Notes: a model not told the origin generated them from the letters alone. Shown: positions 10,187-23,293, numbered from the stretch's first letter. The stretch: 64,000 bases of DNA from Amia ocellicauda (GCF_036373705.1 NW_027102723.1:1-64000), one strand, 5' to 3'. Program-made: numbers and translations.

Positions 10187-11510
10187 CAGTGGTTCCCAAG
10201 CGTTGTAATGCCACGGCACACTTTGCTGAGACCAAAAACCTTCGCGGCGCACCAACATGAAAAAAGAAAAAAAGGATTTACTAGGTATTGTCTCACCTGA
10301 ATGGCAACAGGCTGCTAAAACTATTATCACACGCACATTGCATGTTAAAGTATGTCAGTAAGGGAGTAATTAAAAGGGCAAATGTGTGAAGTGCAAGGAG
10401 TGGCCCTTAGTGGTTAGCTAAAAAAGTACACAGACAAACTAAATAATCCCTTGATACAAATCATTTATTTAGTGCAGACAGACCAAGACCAGCCACAATA
10501 AACTATTCGCAGTAAATATAAATTCACAGCAAAATAGGTTCAGTTCACAATATCCTATAACAAGCTGTATTTAACGAAGTAGTTAAACGTTACAAAGGGC
10601 ATTACAATTTTAGAAAAACAATAGCACACGGATCAAACATGCTATCCCCGCCATTTTATTCGATTTGATTAAACGTTTCGCGACCGAAATGTTTTGTGTG
10701 CAGACTGAACGCACACCTGAGCCGAGCACGATCACAATACATATCCACAGTTAATCTAAGCAGTATCATATTGTAACCGTTTCGGTCTGTTATCAACCCT
10801 TCCGGATCCAAAACCAGGAGTCAGACACCCTTTTCGGTGGACATGCTGTTGACTTCTCACAAGCACCATCTGCCTTCACAAAGGCAGCGCTAGCAGTGGA
10901 AAGAACGAAGAACTGCAGGAGAAACGCCGGGGCTATTTAGAGCCCGATTATTCAACACAGAGGGGGGAAACCAAAGCCAAATGAGACTTAGAGGAACAGG
11001 AGACATCCAACAACAGTATAAAGATGAAAAGGAATTCACCACATGTCCCTTTAATCAATTGCCTTGCAGTTCCACTGTGTAGCGTTATGTTGGGTGTATT
11101 TTGATAAGAGCATTTGGGCTCTGAGCTGAAGCACTGATCTAAAGAAGACCTCTCCACCCCCAAAGTTATCAGATTGCCTTTGCTCATCAGCTTGGAACTG
11201 GTTTGCATCAAAGTGACAGTTTTGGGGAGGATGGCACCGAGAAGAGGCCAAATAGGTTGAATCCTGCTATAGGATGTCTGGAGAAAGGGGCCTGTAGGTG
11301 ATAAAAACTCTTTGAAGTGGACGAGAGCCGAAATCCCGACATAGAGCTACGAACCCGGGCCAACCGGCATTTCCAAAAGATGGCATGGATTGACATCAGT
11401 CATAAATCAAGCCCCCCTCCATTAGGACACTGGGGGCTGAAACCGAAATCCAATCTCAAGAACTCAAGAACCAATCACCTATTGATCTGACAGACTATAA
11501 GGAACAGTGC

Positions 11511-11554
<44 letters not shown>

Positions 11555-12693
11555 ACCTGAACCAGTAACTCGCTGCCACAGCTCAACCTGTAGCTCTGTT
11601 GCCCGAACCGGAACCAGAAACCAACCAAGTCTTTGCCGGCAACAGAAGAGTTAAACTGGGAGAAGGAGATTGAGCCGTACGAAGAATTCTATTAAAGGAC
11701 TTTATTAAATAAGGAACTTTACAGACTGCGCATGCCCGCCTGTGCCCACCTGATCAGTGGAGTTTTACAGCTGGACAATTGAGTAAGTCGAATGTATATG
11801 AAAGTGTTCAGTCATTTAAATAGCTATTTGAGTCTTAAGAAACTTGACCCTTGGAACGAACAGGGCCCTGCTTTCCTCAAAGACTTTGTCTTCAAGTAAC
11901 TACGGTGGAACCCTGCTTACAAAGAAGATTTTGTGCACAACCTTGGAGCCTTCAAACCAGTGGAAAATCTGTTTGGAAAAGACTCTAATTTCGCGAAACC
12001 CCAACTTCCAGGTGCATCGACTGAGTGGAAGTTCTTGGACAAAGCCGAACCGCACTGCCTTTGTTCCAAACCACACGGACCATGTGCCGTGTGCTGTGAT
12101 CTGAGCCCGAAGACAGAGAGGCCTCTCTGCGACGAAGTTTATAACCTTTTTTGTTTAACGATTTGTGTGTTATCATATGCGATCCCAATGGTCTTTGATT
12201 TGGTCACGGAAGTGATTTGTCTTTGATTTGTTGATCTAGAGTTGAATTTTGATTAACTTTTCCCTTTTGTATAATTAGTGTAGTGCTACATTTAGTCTTT
12301 GTTTTTGAATAAATTTAACAATTTATATCTTTGGAATTGGTGTCTGTGTCCAATTATTACAGAAATTGAGTTCTACAAGATTCCAGGATTCGTGATAAGG
12401 TGATACTATAAATTCACTTCTTAAATTGAAATTTATAAGTGTACCTTACGATACAACTGATAGCACTGCAACTCAGTGTAGGTGTGCGTTCAGTCCGGCA
12501 AACACAACATTTCAGTTATGAAACGCTTTCTACAGGTGATGTATAAATGTAATATTTTCACACATTTGAATAAGTTTGATTTGATACAAGATTTATGAAG
12601 TTGACCAAACAAAATGACATAATATTTTTCAGGGGATAAAAATCTCACGACACAATTGGGTAGTCCTCACGGCACACGGGTTGAAAACCACTG
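10187..12693 (+). mobile_element. hAT-type transposon, R2 copy (2507 bp, internal deletion)
   Basis: Both termini and both AGCCAAGC duplications (10179-10186, 12694-12701) are intact. The interior has lost 478 bp. Confidence 0.9.
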
Positions 12694-12763
12694 AGCCAAG
12701 CCACGGTGCTTCTTGGCTTTGCACGGCCACTGAGACTGCCAGGGGAAGACGGTGAGAAGCTTC

Positions 12764-12852
12764 CCTTCGATAGCTCAGTTGGTAGAGCGGAGGACTGTAG
12801 TTTTCAGGCAGCGGGCATCCTTAGGTCGCTGGTTCAATTCCGGCTCGAAGGA
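12764..12852 (+). tRNA. tRNA-Tyr(GTA), R2, with T4 in the intron
   Basis: Same structure as the R1 copy, but the first intron base is T instead of G. This makes TTTT at 12801-12804. Four Ts can stop vertebrate Pol III, so this gene may be prematurely terminated. The mature sequence is otherwise intact. Confidence 0.92.
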
Positions 12853-13087
12853 AGGCGTGATTATGGTTTGACATCGGTTTTGGACGAGCTCCCAAATGTC
12901 AAGCCATTGGAATTGCATGAGGACAAGGAGAAAACACCGGAAATTCGGATTTGCTGTGAAGAACTCGCATTGCCCAAACATCTCATATGCATGTGACCCT
13001 TTTCACCCTGAGCCCAGTTTTCTAAATCGGCCAGTAAGCGGTGTGGAACAATCATGAAGCCAACACATTGTGAAGCACTTCACTGAA

Positions 13088-13160
13088 GCCCGGGTAGCTC
13101 AGCCGGTAGAGCATCAGACTTTTAATCTGAGGGTCCAGGGTTCGAGTCCCTGTTCGGGTG
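13088..13160 (+). tRNA. tRNA-Lys(TTT), R2
   Basis: Same sequence as the R1 gene, including the 3' end GGGTG that gives a G1-U72 wobble. Confidence 0.95.
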
Positions 13161-13667
13161 CCTTGTTGACCGAGGGCCATGATGGTGAAAAGCCTGGATG
13201 GCCTTCCAGGTGACAATGAAATATGCAGTTGCGTCTAGGCAAGGTGTCTAGTCCTCTTTGCTTCTTTCGGCAAATATCCAGCCTGGGCAAGTGTTGTCTT
13301 CCAGAGGCAAGTCAAGCCAGGAACTCTGAGAGATGTTTTTGCCGTTGACGACGTGTCACTTTAGAACAGCACAACATCCATCTCTACTTGACTTGGCACA
13401 ATCTGTGAGGGTTGGGCCAACACAACGTGTCCACACATTTGCAGGCGTCTTGAAATACTTGGAATGACCTGTGGCCCCATGCCATGCAGAAGTCCACAGG
13501 TATGCGTGTCAGCATGCTCTGCTCCTCATCCCCAATGTGCCACTTGTAAGAACTTTGTAAAAAGCGACAGAGAACATGATCAGCAAAGAAACACAATTCT
13601 CCTGAGAATGACAATCATCGTGCCGATCGTAATCTCAGTGCATACCTGGATGCCCAACAAGCCAAGC

Positions 13668-14508
13668 CAGTGGTTCCCAAGCGTTGTAATGCCACGGCAC
13701 ACTTTGCTGAGACCAAAAACCTTCGCGGCGCACCAACATGAAAAAAAAAAAAAAGGATTTACTAGGTATTGTCTCACCTGAATGGCAACAGGCTGCTAAA
13801 ACTATTATCACACGCACATTGCATGTTAAAGTATGTCAGTAAGGGAGTAATTAAAAGGGCAAATGTGTGAAGTGCAAGGAGTGGCCCTTAGTGGTTAGGT
13901 AAAAAAGTACACAGACAAACTAAATAATCCCTTGATACAAATCATTTATTTAGTGCAGACAGACCAAGACCAGCCACAATAAACTATTCGCAGTAAATAT
14001 AAATTCACAGCAAAATAGGTTCAGTTCACAATATCCTATAACAAGCTGCACAAAGGCAGCGCTAGCAGTGGATAGAACGAAGAACTGCAGGAGAAACGCC
14101 GGGGCTATTTAGAGCCCGATTATTCAACACAGAGGGGGAAAACCAAGGCCAAATGAGACTTAGAGGAACAGGAGACATCCAACAACAGAATAAAGATAAA
14201 AAGGAATTCACCACATGTCCCTTTAATCAATTGCCTTGCAGTTCCACTGTGTAGCGTTATGTTGGGTGTATTTTGATGAGAGCATTTGGGCTCTGAGCTG
14301 AAGCACTGATCTAAAGAAGACCTCTCCACCCCCAAAGTTATCAGATTTCCTTTGCTCATCAGCTTGGAACCGGTTTGCATCAAAGTGACAGTTTTGGGGT
14401 GGATGGCACCGAGAAGAGGCCAATACTAACGAGAGACTCACCTTCGTCTTACTAACCGGTATTGTAGTTAATGTGTTTATAACCTTTTTTGTTTAACGAT
14501 TTGTGTGT
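13668..14508 (+). mobile_element. hAT remnant, R3 (right end lost)
   Basis: The left terminus is present, but the 309-bp and 1308-bp interior segments and the right end are gone. The sequence runs straight into the truncated tRNA-Lys. Confidence 0.88.
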
Positions 14509-14562
14509 TAGAGCATCAGACTTTTAATCTGAGGGTCCAGGGTTCGAGTCCCTGTTCGGGCG
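14509..14562 (+). pseudogene. 5'-truncated tRNA-Lys(TTT), R3
   Basis: Begins TAGAGCATCAGAC after GTGTGT. The first 19 nt (acceptor 5' strand and almost all of the A box) were removed by the 935-bp deletion. Anticodon arm, B box and 3' end remain. Not expected to yield tRNA. Confidence 0.94.
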
Positions 14563-15069
14563 CCTTGTTGACCGAGGGCCATGATGGTGAAAAGCCTGGA
14601 TGGCCTTCCAGGTGACAATGAAATATGCAGTTGCGTCTAGGCAAGGTGTCTAGTCCTCTTTGCTTCTTTCGGCAAATATCCAGCCTGGGCAAGTGTTGTC
14701 TTCCAGATGCAAGTCAAGTCAGGAACTCTGAGAGATGTTTTTGCCGTTGACGACATGTCACTTTAGAACAGCACAACATGCATCTCTACTTGACTTGGCA
14801 CAATCTGTGAGGGTTGGGCCAACACAACGTGTCCACACATTTGCAGGCGTCTTGAAATACTTGGAATGACCTGTGGCCCCATGCCATGCAGAAGTCCACA
14901 GCTATGCGTGTCAGCATGCTCTGCTCTTCATCCCCAATGTGCCACTTGTAAGAACTGTGTAAAAAGCGACAGAGAACGTGATCAGCAAAGAAACACAATT
15001 CTCCTGAGAACGACAATCATCGTGCCGATCGTAATCTCAGTGCATACCTGGATGCCCAACAAGCCAAGC

Positions 15070-15910
15070 CAGTGGTTCCCAAGCGTTGTAATGCCACGGA
15101 ACACTTTGCTGAGACCAAAAACCTTCGCGGCGCACCAACATGAAAAAAAAAAAAAAGGATTTACTAGGTATTGTCTCACCTGAATGGCAACAGGCTGCTA
15201 AAACTATTATCACACGCACATTGCATGTTAAAGTATGTCAGTAAGGGAGTAATTAAAAGGGCAAATGTGTGAAGTGCAAGGAGTGGCCCTTAGTGGTTAG
15301 GTAAAAAAGTACACAGACAAACTAAATAATCCCTTGATACAAATCATTTATTTAGTGCAGACAGACCAAGACCAGCCACAATAAACTATTCGCAGTAAAT
15401 ATAAATTCACAGCAAAATAGGTTCAGTTCACAATATCCTATAACAAGCTGCACAAAGGCAGCGCTAGCAGTGGATAGAACGAAGAACTGCAGGAGAAACG
15501 CCGGGGCTATTTAGAGCCCGATTATTCAACACAGAGGGGGAAAACCAAGGCCAAATGAGACTTAGAGGAACAGGAGACATCCAACAACAGAATAAAGATA
15601 AAAAGGAATTCACCACATGTCCCTTTAATCAATTGCCTTGCAGTTCCACTGTGTAGCGTTATGTTGGGTGTATTTTGATGAGAGCATTTGGGCTCTGAGC
15701 TGAAGCACTGATCTAAAGAAGACCTCTCCACCCCCAAAGTTATCAGATTTCCTTTGCTCATCAGCTTGGAACCGGTTTGCATCAAAGTGACAGTTTTGGG
15801 GTGGATGGCACCGAGAAGAGGCCAATACTAACGAGAGACTCACCTTCGTCTTACTAACCGGTATTGTAGTTAATGTGTTTATAACCTTTTTTGTTTAACG
15901 ATTTGTGTGT
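15070..15910 (+). mobile_element. hAT remnant, R4 (right end lost)
   Basis: Same deletion structure as the R3 remnant: left terminus retained, right terminus and most of the interior lost. Confidence 0.88.
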
Positions 15911-15964
15911 TAGAGCATCAGACTTTTAATCTGAGGGTCCAGGGTTCGAGTCCCTGTTCGGGCG
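15911..15964 (+). pseudogene. 5'-truncated tRNA-Lys(TTT), R4
   Basis: Same junction and sequence as the R3 fragment. Confidence 0.94.
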
Positions 15965-16471
15965 CCTTGTTGACCGAGGGCCATGATGGTGAAAAGCCTG
16001 GATGGCCTTCCAGGTGACAATGAAATATGCAGTTGCGTCTAGGCAAGGTGTCTAGTCCTCTTTGCTTCTTTCGGCAAATATCCAGCCTGGGCAAGTGTTG
16101 TCTTCCAGATGCAAGTCAAGTCAGGAACTCTGAGAGATGTTTTTGCCGTTGACGACATGTCACTTTAGAACAGCACAACATGCATCTCTACTTGACTTGG
16201 CACAATCTGTGAGGGTTGGGCCAACACAACGTGTCCACACATTTGCAGGCGTCTTGAAATACTTGGAATGACCTGTGGCCCCATGCCATGCAGAAGTCCA
16301 CAGCTATGCGTGTCAGCATGCTCTGCTCTTCATCCCCAATGTGCCACTTGTAAGAACTGTGTAAAAAGCGACAGAGAACGTGATCAGCAAAGAAACACAA
16401 TTCTCCTGAGAACGACAATCATCGTGCCGATCGTAATCTCAGTGCATACCTGGATGCCCAACAAGCCAAGC

Positions 16472-17486
16472 CAGTGGTTCCCAAGCGTTGTAATGCCACG
16501 GAACACTTTGCTGAGACCAAAAACCTTCGCGGCGCACCAACATGAAAAAAAAAAAAAAGGATTTACTAGGTATTGTCTCACCTGAATGGCAACAGGCTGC
16601 TAAAACTATTATCACACGCACATTGCATGTTAAAGTATGTCAGTAAGGGAGTAATTAAAAGGGCAAATGTGTGAAGTGCAAGGAGTGGCCCTTAGTGGTT
16701 AGGTAAAAAAGTACACAGACAAACTAAATAATCCCTTGATACAAATCATTTATTTAGTGCAGACAGACCAAGACCAGCCACAATAAACTATTCGCAGTAA
16801 ATATAAATTCACAGCAAAATAGGTTCAGTTCACAATATCCTATAACAAGCTGCACAAAGGCAGCGCTAGCAGTGGAAAGAACGAAGAACTGCAGGAGAAA
16901 CGCCGGGGCTATTTAGAGCCCGATTATTCAACACAGAGGGGGAAAACCAGGGCCAAATGAGACTTAGAGGAACAGGAGACATCCAACAACAGTATAAAGA
17001 TAAAAAGGAATTCACCACATGTCCCTTTAATCAATTGCCTTGCAGTTCCACTGTGTAGCGTTATGTTGGGTGTATTTTGATAAGAGCATTTGGGCTCTGA
17101 GCTGAAGCACTGATCTAAAGAAGACCTCTCCACCCCCAAAGTTATCAGATTTCCTTTGCTCATCAGCTTGGAACCGGTTTGCATCAAAGTGACAGTTTTG
17201 GGGTGGATGGCACCGAGAAGAGGCCAAATAGGTTGAATCCTGCTATGAGATGTCTGGAGAAAGGGGCCTGTAGGTGATAAAAACTCTTTGAAGTGGACGA
17301 GAGCCGAAATCCCGACATAGAGCTACGAACCCGGGCCAACCGGCATTTCCAAAAGATGGCATGGATTGACATCAGTCATAAATCAAGCCCCCCTCCATTA
17401 GGACACTGGGGGCTGAAACCGAAATCCAATCTCAAGAACTCAAGAACCAATCACCTATTGATCTGACAGACTATAAGAAACAGTGC

Positions 17487-17529
<43 letters not shown>

Positions 17530-18620
17530 TGAACCAGTAACTCGCTGCCACAGCTCAACCTGTAGCTCTGTTGCCCGAACCGGAACCAGAAACCAACCAA
17601 GTCTTTGCCGGCAACAGAAGAGTTAAACTGGGAGAAGGAGATTGAGCCGTACGAAGAATTCTTTTAAAGGACTTTATTAAATAAAGAACTTTACAGACTG
17701 CGCATGCCCGCCTGTGCCCACCTGATCAGTGGAGTTTTACAGCTGGACAATTGAGTAAGTCGAATGTATATGAAAGTGTTCAGTCATTTAAATAGCTATT
17801 TGAGTCTTAAGAAACTTGACCCTTGGAACGAACAGGGCCCTGCTTTCCTCAAAGACTTTGTCTTCAAGTAACTACGGTGGAACCCTGCTTACAAAGAAGA
17901 TTTTGTGCACAACCTTGGAGCCTTCAAACCAGTGGAAAATCTGTTTGGAAAAGACTCTAATTTCGCGAAACCCCAACTTCCAGGTGCATCGACTGAGTGG
18001 AAGTTCTTGGACAAAGCCGAACCGCACTGCCTTTGTTCCAAACCACACGGACCATGTGCCGTGTGCTGTGATCTGAGCCCGAAGACAGAGAGGCCTCTCT
18101 GCGACGAAGTTCAGATAAGTTTAACAGTTTGGAGTTCATGATTCATGACATTTGAGAAATCAATTAGAAATGTTATTCTGTGATTCATAACTCTAGAATG
18201 TGTAATATCATTTAGTTTTCTTAAATATAAATGTGTGTTGCATTAAACTGTTTTGTTGATAATTTTAGAAATAAAATCTGTCAACCCCGAGAAATATCTT
18301 CTCATTCCTGTTTAACTGTTTAGTCTGAAATTGACACAAGTCAATAGACGTTAGATTATTGGTGGCCCTGCCTATCCATGATCTTTGAATAATAATCAGT
18401 TAAGGGAAATTGTGGTAACAAGTAATGATAGGATCTTTCTCGGCACCTAAACGTAAATGAGACTGATATATATATAACGAGAAGTTACCTGACATAAATA
18501 CTAACCTGCGTAGTTATTTAATGTCTGACTAACAATACTAACGAGAGACTCACCTTCGTCTTACTAACCGGTATTGTAGTTAATGTGTTTATAACCTTTT
18601 TTGTTTAACGATTTGTGTGT
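16472..18620 (+). mobile_element. hAT remnant, R5 (right end lost)
   Basis: Left terminus and middle retained. The 935-bp deletion removed everything to the right of GTGTGTTA. Confidence 0.88.
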
Positions 18621-18674
18621 TAGAGCATCAGACTTTTAATCTGAGGGTCCAGGGTTCGAGTCCCTGTTCGGGCG
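18621..18674 (+). pseudogene. 5'-truncated tRNA-Lys(TTT), R5
   Basis: Same 935-bp deletion junction; B box retained, A box lost. Confidence 0.94.
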
Positions 18675-19181
18675 CCTTGTTGACCGAGGGCCATGATGGT
18701 GAAAAGCCTGGATGGCCTTCCAGGTGACAATGAAATATGCAGTTGCGTCTAGGCAAGGTGTCTAGTCCTCTTTGCTTCTTTCGGCAAATATCCAGCCTGG
18801 GCAAGTGTTGTCTTCCAGAGGCAAGTCAAGCCAGGAACTCTGAGAGATGTTTTTGCCGTTGACGACGTGTCACTTTAGAACAGCACAACATGCATCTCTA
18901 CTTGACTTGGCACAATCTGTGAGGGTTGGGCCAACACAACGTGTCCACACATTTGCAGGCGTCTTGAAATACTTGGAATGACCTGTGGCCCCATGCCATG
19001 CAGAAGTCCACAGCTATGCGTGTCAGCATGCTCTGCTCTTCATCCCCAATGTGCCACTTGTAAGAACTGTGTAAAAAGCGACAGAGAACGTGATCAGCAA
19101 AGAAACACAATTCTCCTGAGAACGACAATCATCGTGCCGATCGTAATCTCAGTGCATACCTGGATGCCCAACAAGCCAAGC

Positions 19182-20022
19182 CAGTGGTTCCCAAGCGTTG
19201 TAATGCCACGGCACACTTTGCTGAGACCAAAAACCTTCGCGGCGCACCAACATGAAAAAAAAAAAAAAGGATTTACTAGGTATTGTCTCACCTGAATGGC
19301 AACAGGCTGCTAAAACTATTATCACACGCACATTGCATGTTAAAGTATGTCAGTAAGGGAGTAATTAAAAGGGCAAATGTGTGAAGTGCAAGGAGTGGCC
19401 CTTAGTGGTTAGGTAAAAAAGTACACAGACAAACTAAATAATCCCTTGATACAAATCATTTATTTAGTGCAGACAGACCAAGACCAGCCACAATAAACTA
19501 TTCGCAGTAAATATAAATTCACAGCAAAATAGGTTCAGTTCACAATATCCTATAACAAGCTGCACAAAGGCAGCGCTAGCAGTGGATAGAACGAAGAACT
19601 GCAGGAGAAACGCCGGGGCTATTTAGAGCCCGATTATTCAACACAGAGGGGGAAAACCAAGGCCAAATGAGACTTAGAGGAACAGGAGACATCCAACAAC
19701 AGAATAAAGATAAAAAGGAATTCACCACATGTCCCTTTAATCAATTGCCTTGCAGTTCCACTGTGTAGCGTTATGTTGGGTGTATTTTGATGAGAGCATT
19801 TGGGCTCTGAGCTGAAGCACTGATCTAAAGAAGACCTCTCCACCCCCAAAGTTATCAGATTTCCTTTGCTCATCAGCTTGGAACCGGTTTGCATCAAAGT
19901 GACAGTTTTGGGGTGGATGGCACCGAGAAGAGGCCAATACTAACGAGAGACTCACCTTCGTCTTACTAACCGGTATTGTAGTTAATGTGTTTATAACCTT
20001 TTTTGTTTAACGATTTGTGTGT
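19182..20022 (+). mobile_element. hAT remnant, R6 (right end lost)
   Basis: Short triple-deletion form, matching R3 and R4. Confidence 0.88.
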
Positions 20023-20076
20023 TAGAGCATCAGACTTTTAATCTGAGGGTCCAGGGTTCGAGTCCCTGTTCGGGCG
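20023..20076 (+). pseudogene. 5'-truncated tRNA-Lys(TTT), R6
   Basis: Same junction; 54 nt remain. Confidence 0.94.
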
Positions 20077-20583
20077 CCTTGTTGACCGAGGGCCATGATG
20101 GTGAAAAGCCTGGATGGCCTTCCAGGTGACAATGAAATATGCAGTTGCGTCTAGGCAAGGTGTCTAGTCCTCTTTGCTTCTTTCGGCAAATATCCAGCCT
20201 GGGCAAGTGTTGTCTTCCAGATGCAAGTCAAGTCAGGAACTCTGAGAGATGTTTTTGCCGTTGACGACATGTCACTTTAGAACAGCACAACATGCATCTC
20301 TACTTGACTTGGCACAATCTGTGAGGGTTGGGCCAACACAACGTGTCCACACATTTGCAGGCGTCTTGAAATACTTGGAATGACCTGTGGCCCCATGCCA
20401 TGCAGAAGTCCACAGCTATGCGTGTCAGCATGCTCTGCTCTTCATCCCCAATGTGCCACTTGTAAGAACTGTGTAAAAAGCGACAGAGAACGTGATCAGC
20501 AAAGAAACACAATTCTCCTGAGAACGACAATCATCGTGCCGATCGTAATCTCAGTGCATACCTGGATGCCCAACAAGCCAAGC

Positions 20584-21598
20584 CAGTGGTTCCCAAGCGT
20601 TGTAATGCCACGGAACACTTTGCTGAGACCAAAAACCTTCGCGGCGCACCAACATGAAAAAAAAAAAAAAGGATTTACTAGGTATTGTCTCACCTGAATG
20701 GCAACAGGCTGCTAAAACTATTATCACACGCACATTGCATGTTAAAGTATGTCAGTAAGGGAGTAATTAAAAGGGCAAATGTGTGAAGTGCAAGGAGTGG
20801 CCCTTAGTGGTTAGGTAAAAAAGTACACAGACAAACTAAATAATCCCTTGATACAAATCATTTATTTAGTGCAGACAGACCAAGACCAGCCACAATAAAC
20901 TATTCGCAGTAAATATAAATTCACAGCAAAATAGGTTCAGTTCACAATATCCTATAACAAGCTGCACAAAGGCAGCGCTAGCAGTGGAAAGAACGAAGAA
21001 CTGCAGGAGAAACGCCGGGGCTATTTAGAGCCCGATTATTCAACACAGAGGGGGAAAACCAGGGCCAAATGAGACTTAGAGGAACAGGAGACATCCAACA
21101 ACAGTATAAAGATAAAAAGGAATTCACCACATGTCCCTTTAATCAATTGCCTTGCAGTTCCACTGTGTAGCGTTATGTTGGGTGTATTTTGATAAGAGCA
21201 TTTGGGCTCTGAGCTGAAGCACTGATCTAAAGAAGACCTCTCCACCCCCAAAGTTATCAGATTTCCTTTGCTCATCAGCTTGGAACCGGTTTGCATCAAA
21301 GTGACAGTTTTGGGGTGGATGGCACCGAGAAGAGGCCAAATAGGTTGAATCCTGCTATGAGATGTCTGGAGAAAGGGGCCTGTAGGTGATAAAAACTCTT
21401 TGAAGTGGACGAGAGCCGAAATCCCGACATAGAGCTACGAACCCGGGCCAACCGGCATTTCCAAAAGATGGCATGGATTGACATCAGTCATAAATCAAGC
21501 CCCCCTCCATTAGGACACTGGGGGCTGAAACCGAAATCCAATCTCAAGAACTCAAGAACCAATCACCTATTGATCTGACAGACTATAAGAAACAGTGC

Positions 21599-21641
<43 letters not shown>

Positions 21642-22732
21642 TGAACCAGTAACTCGCTGCCACAGCTCAACCTGTAGCTCTGTTGCCCGAACCGGAACCA
21701 GAAACCAACCAAGTCTTTGCCGGCAACAGAAGAGTTAAACTGGGAGAAGGAGATTGAGCCGTACGAAGAATTCTTTTAAAGGACTTTATTAAATAAAGAA
21801 CTTTACAGACTGCGCATGCCCGCCTGTGCCCACCTGATCAGTGGAGTTTTACAGCTGGACAATTGAGTAAGTCGAATGTATATGAAAGTGTTCAGTCATT
21901 TAAATAGCTATTTGAGTCTTAAGAAACTTGACCCTTGGAACGAACAGGGCCCTGCTTTCCTCAAAGACTTTGTCTTCAAGTAACTACGGTGGAACCCTGC
22001 TTACAAAGAAGATTTTGTGCACAACCTTGGAGCCTTCAAACCAGTGGAAAATCTGTTTGGAAAAGACTCTAATTTCGCGAAACCCCAACTTCCAGGTGCA
22101 TCGACTGAGTGGAAGTTCTTGGACAAAGCCGAACCGCACTGCCTTTGTTCCAAACCACACGGACCATGTGCCGTGTGCTGTGATCTGAGCCCGAAGACAG
22201 AGAGGCCTCTCTGCGACGAAGTTCAGATAAGTTTAACAGTTTGGAGTTCATGATTCATGACATTTGAGAAATCAATTAGAAATGTTATTCTGTGATTCAT
22301 AACTCTAGAATGTGTAATATCATTTAGTTTTCTTAAATATAAATGTGTGTTGCATTAAACTGTTTTGTTGATAATTTTAGAAATAAAATCTGTCAACCCC
22401 GAGAAATATCTTCTCATTCCTGTTTAACTGTTTAGTCTGAAATTGACACAAGTCAATAGACGTTAGATTATTGGTGGCCCTGCCTATCCATGATCTTTGA
22501 ATAATAATCAGTTAAGGGAAATTGTGGTAACAAGTAATGATAGGATCTTTCTCGGCACCTAAACGTAAATGAGACTGATATATATATAACGAGAAGTTAC
22601 CTGACATAAATACTAACCTGCGTAGTTATTTAATGTCTGACTAACAATACTAACGAGAGACTCACCTTCGTCTTACTAACCGGTATTGTAGTTAATGTGT
22701 TTATAACCTTTTTTGTTTAACGATTTGTGTGT
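20584..22732 (+). mobile_element. hAT remnant, R7 (right end lost)
   Basis: Matches the R5 remnant in length and diagnostic variants. Confidence 0.88.
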
Positions 22733-22786
22733 TAGAGCATCAGACTTTTAATCTGAGGGTCCAGGGTTCGAGTCCCTGTTCGGGCG
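22733..22786 (+). pseudogene. 5'-truncated tRNA-Lys(TTT), R7
   Basis: Same junction; 54 nt remain. Confidence 0.94.
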
Positions 22787-23293
22787 CCTTGTTGACCGAG
22801 GGCCATGATGGTGAAAAGCCTGGATGGCCTTCCAGGTGACAATGAAATATGCAGTTGCGTCTAGGCAAGGTGTCTAGTCCTCTTTGCTTCTTTCGGCAAA
22901 TATCCAGCCTGGGCAAGTGTTGTCTTCCAGAGGCAAGTCAAGCCAGGAACTCTGAGAGATGTTTTTGCCGTTGACGACGTGTCACTTTAGAACAGCACAA
23001 CATGCATCTCTACTTGACTTGGCACAATCTGTGAGGGTTGGGCCAACACAACGTGTCCACACATTTGCAGGCGTCTTGAAATACTTGGAATGACCTGTGG
23101 CCCCATGCCATGCAGAAGTCCACAGCTATGCGTGTCAGCATGCTCTGCTCTTCATCCCCAATGTGCCACTTGTAAGAACTGTGTAAAAAGCGACAGAGAA
23201 CGTGATCAGCAAAGAAACACAATTCTCCTGAGAACGACAATCATCGTGCCGATCGTAATCTCAGTGCATACCTGGATGCCCAACAAGCCAAGC

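Larger units (their letters stand above)
9682..13162 (+). repeat. Array unit R2 (3481 bp)
   Basis: Carries both tRNA loci and both transposon ends. The transposon lacks 478 bp compared with R1: GACGAAGTT at 12133-12141 runs directly into TATAACC, with GTT present at both original breakpoints. The CT tract is at 11515-11554. Confidence 0.95.
13163..14564 (+). repeat. Array unit R3 (1402 bp, triple-deletion form)
   Basis: Lacks the 309-bp, 1308-bp and 935-bp segments. The 1308-bp junction reads GGCCAATACTAAC at about 14419. Only a transposon remnant and a truncated tRNA-Lys remain, and there is no CT tract. Confidence 0.95.
14565..15966 (+). repeat. Array unit R4 (1402 bp, triple-deletion form)
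   Basis: Same length and same three deletion junctions as R3. Its left part shares CAGATGCAAGTCAAGTCAGG with R5, and its right part shares GTGGATAGAACG with R3. It is therefore a mosaic of its neighbours, as expected from unequal exchange. Confidence 0.95.
15967..18676 (+). repeat. Array unit R5 (2710 bp)
   Basis: Carries the 309-bp and 935-bp deletions but keeps the transposon middle. CT tract at 17491-17526, without the TTT interruption seen elsewhere. Private variants CCTATCCATGATCTTTG and GAAACAGTGCACAG are shared only with R7. Confidence 0.95.
18677..20078 (+). repeat. Array unit R6 (1402 bp, triple-deletion form)
   Basis: Same three junctions as R3 and R4. The left part matches R8 (GAGGCAAGTCAAGCCAGG, GCACACTTTGC), while the right part matches R4 (GTGGATAGAACG). 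This places it at the seam of the 4112-bp duplication. Confidence 0.95.
20079..22788 (+). repeat. Array unit R7 (2710 bp)
   Basis: Same length as R5 and shares its diagnostic variants, including the uninterrupted CT tract (21603-21638). It is the second copy in the 4112-bp higher-order duplication. Confidence 0.95.

Noticed and set aside
10254-10276. A-run after CACCAACATG as a retroposon poly(A) tail
   Set aside because: It lies inside the hAT left arm at a fixed place in all units, with no target duplication of its own.
9983-10300. Plus-strand frame of 105 codons and overlapping minus frames
   Set aside because: It crosses the target duplication and the transposon end and ends just past the A-run, with no recognisable domain.
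14509-14562. Truncated tRNA-Lys as the head of a tRNA-derived SINE
   Set aside because: The fragment lacks the A box and ends at the normal tRNA 3' end, with full-length versions at the same place in other units. Deletion explains it.
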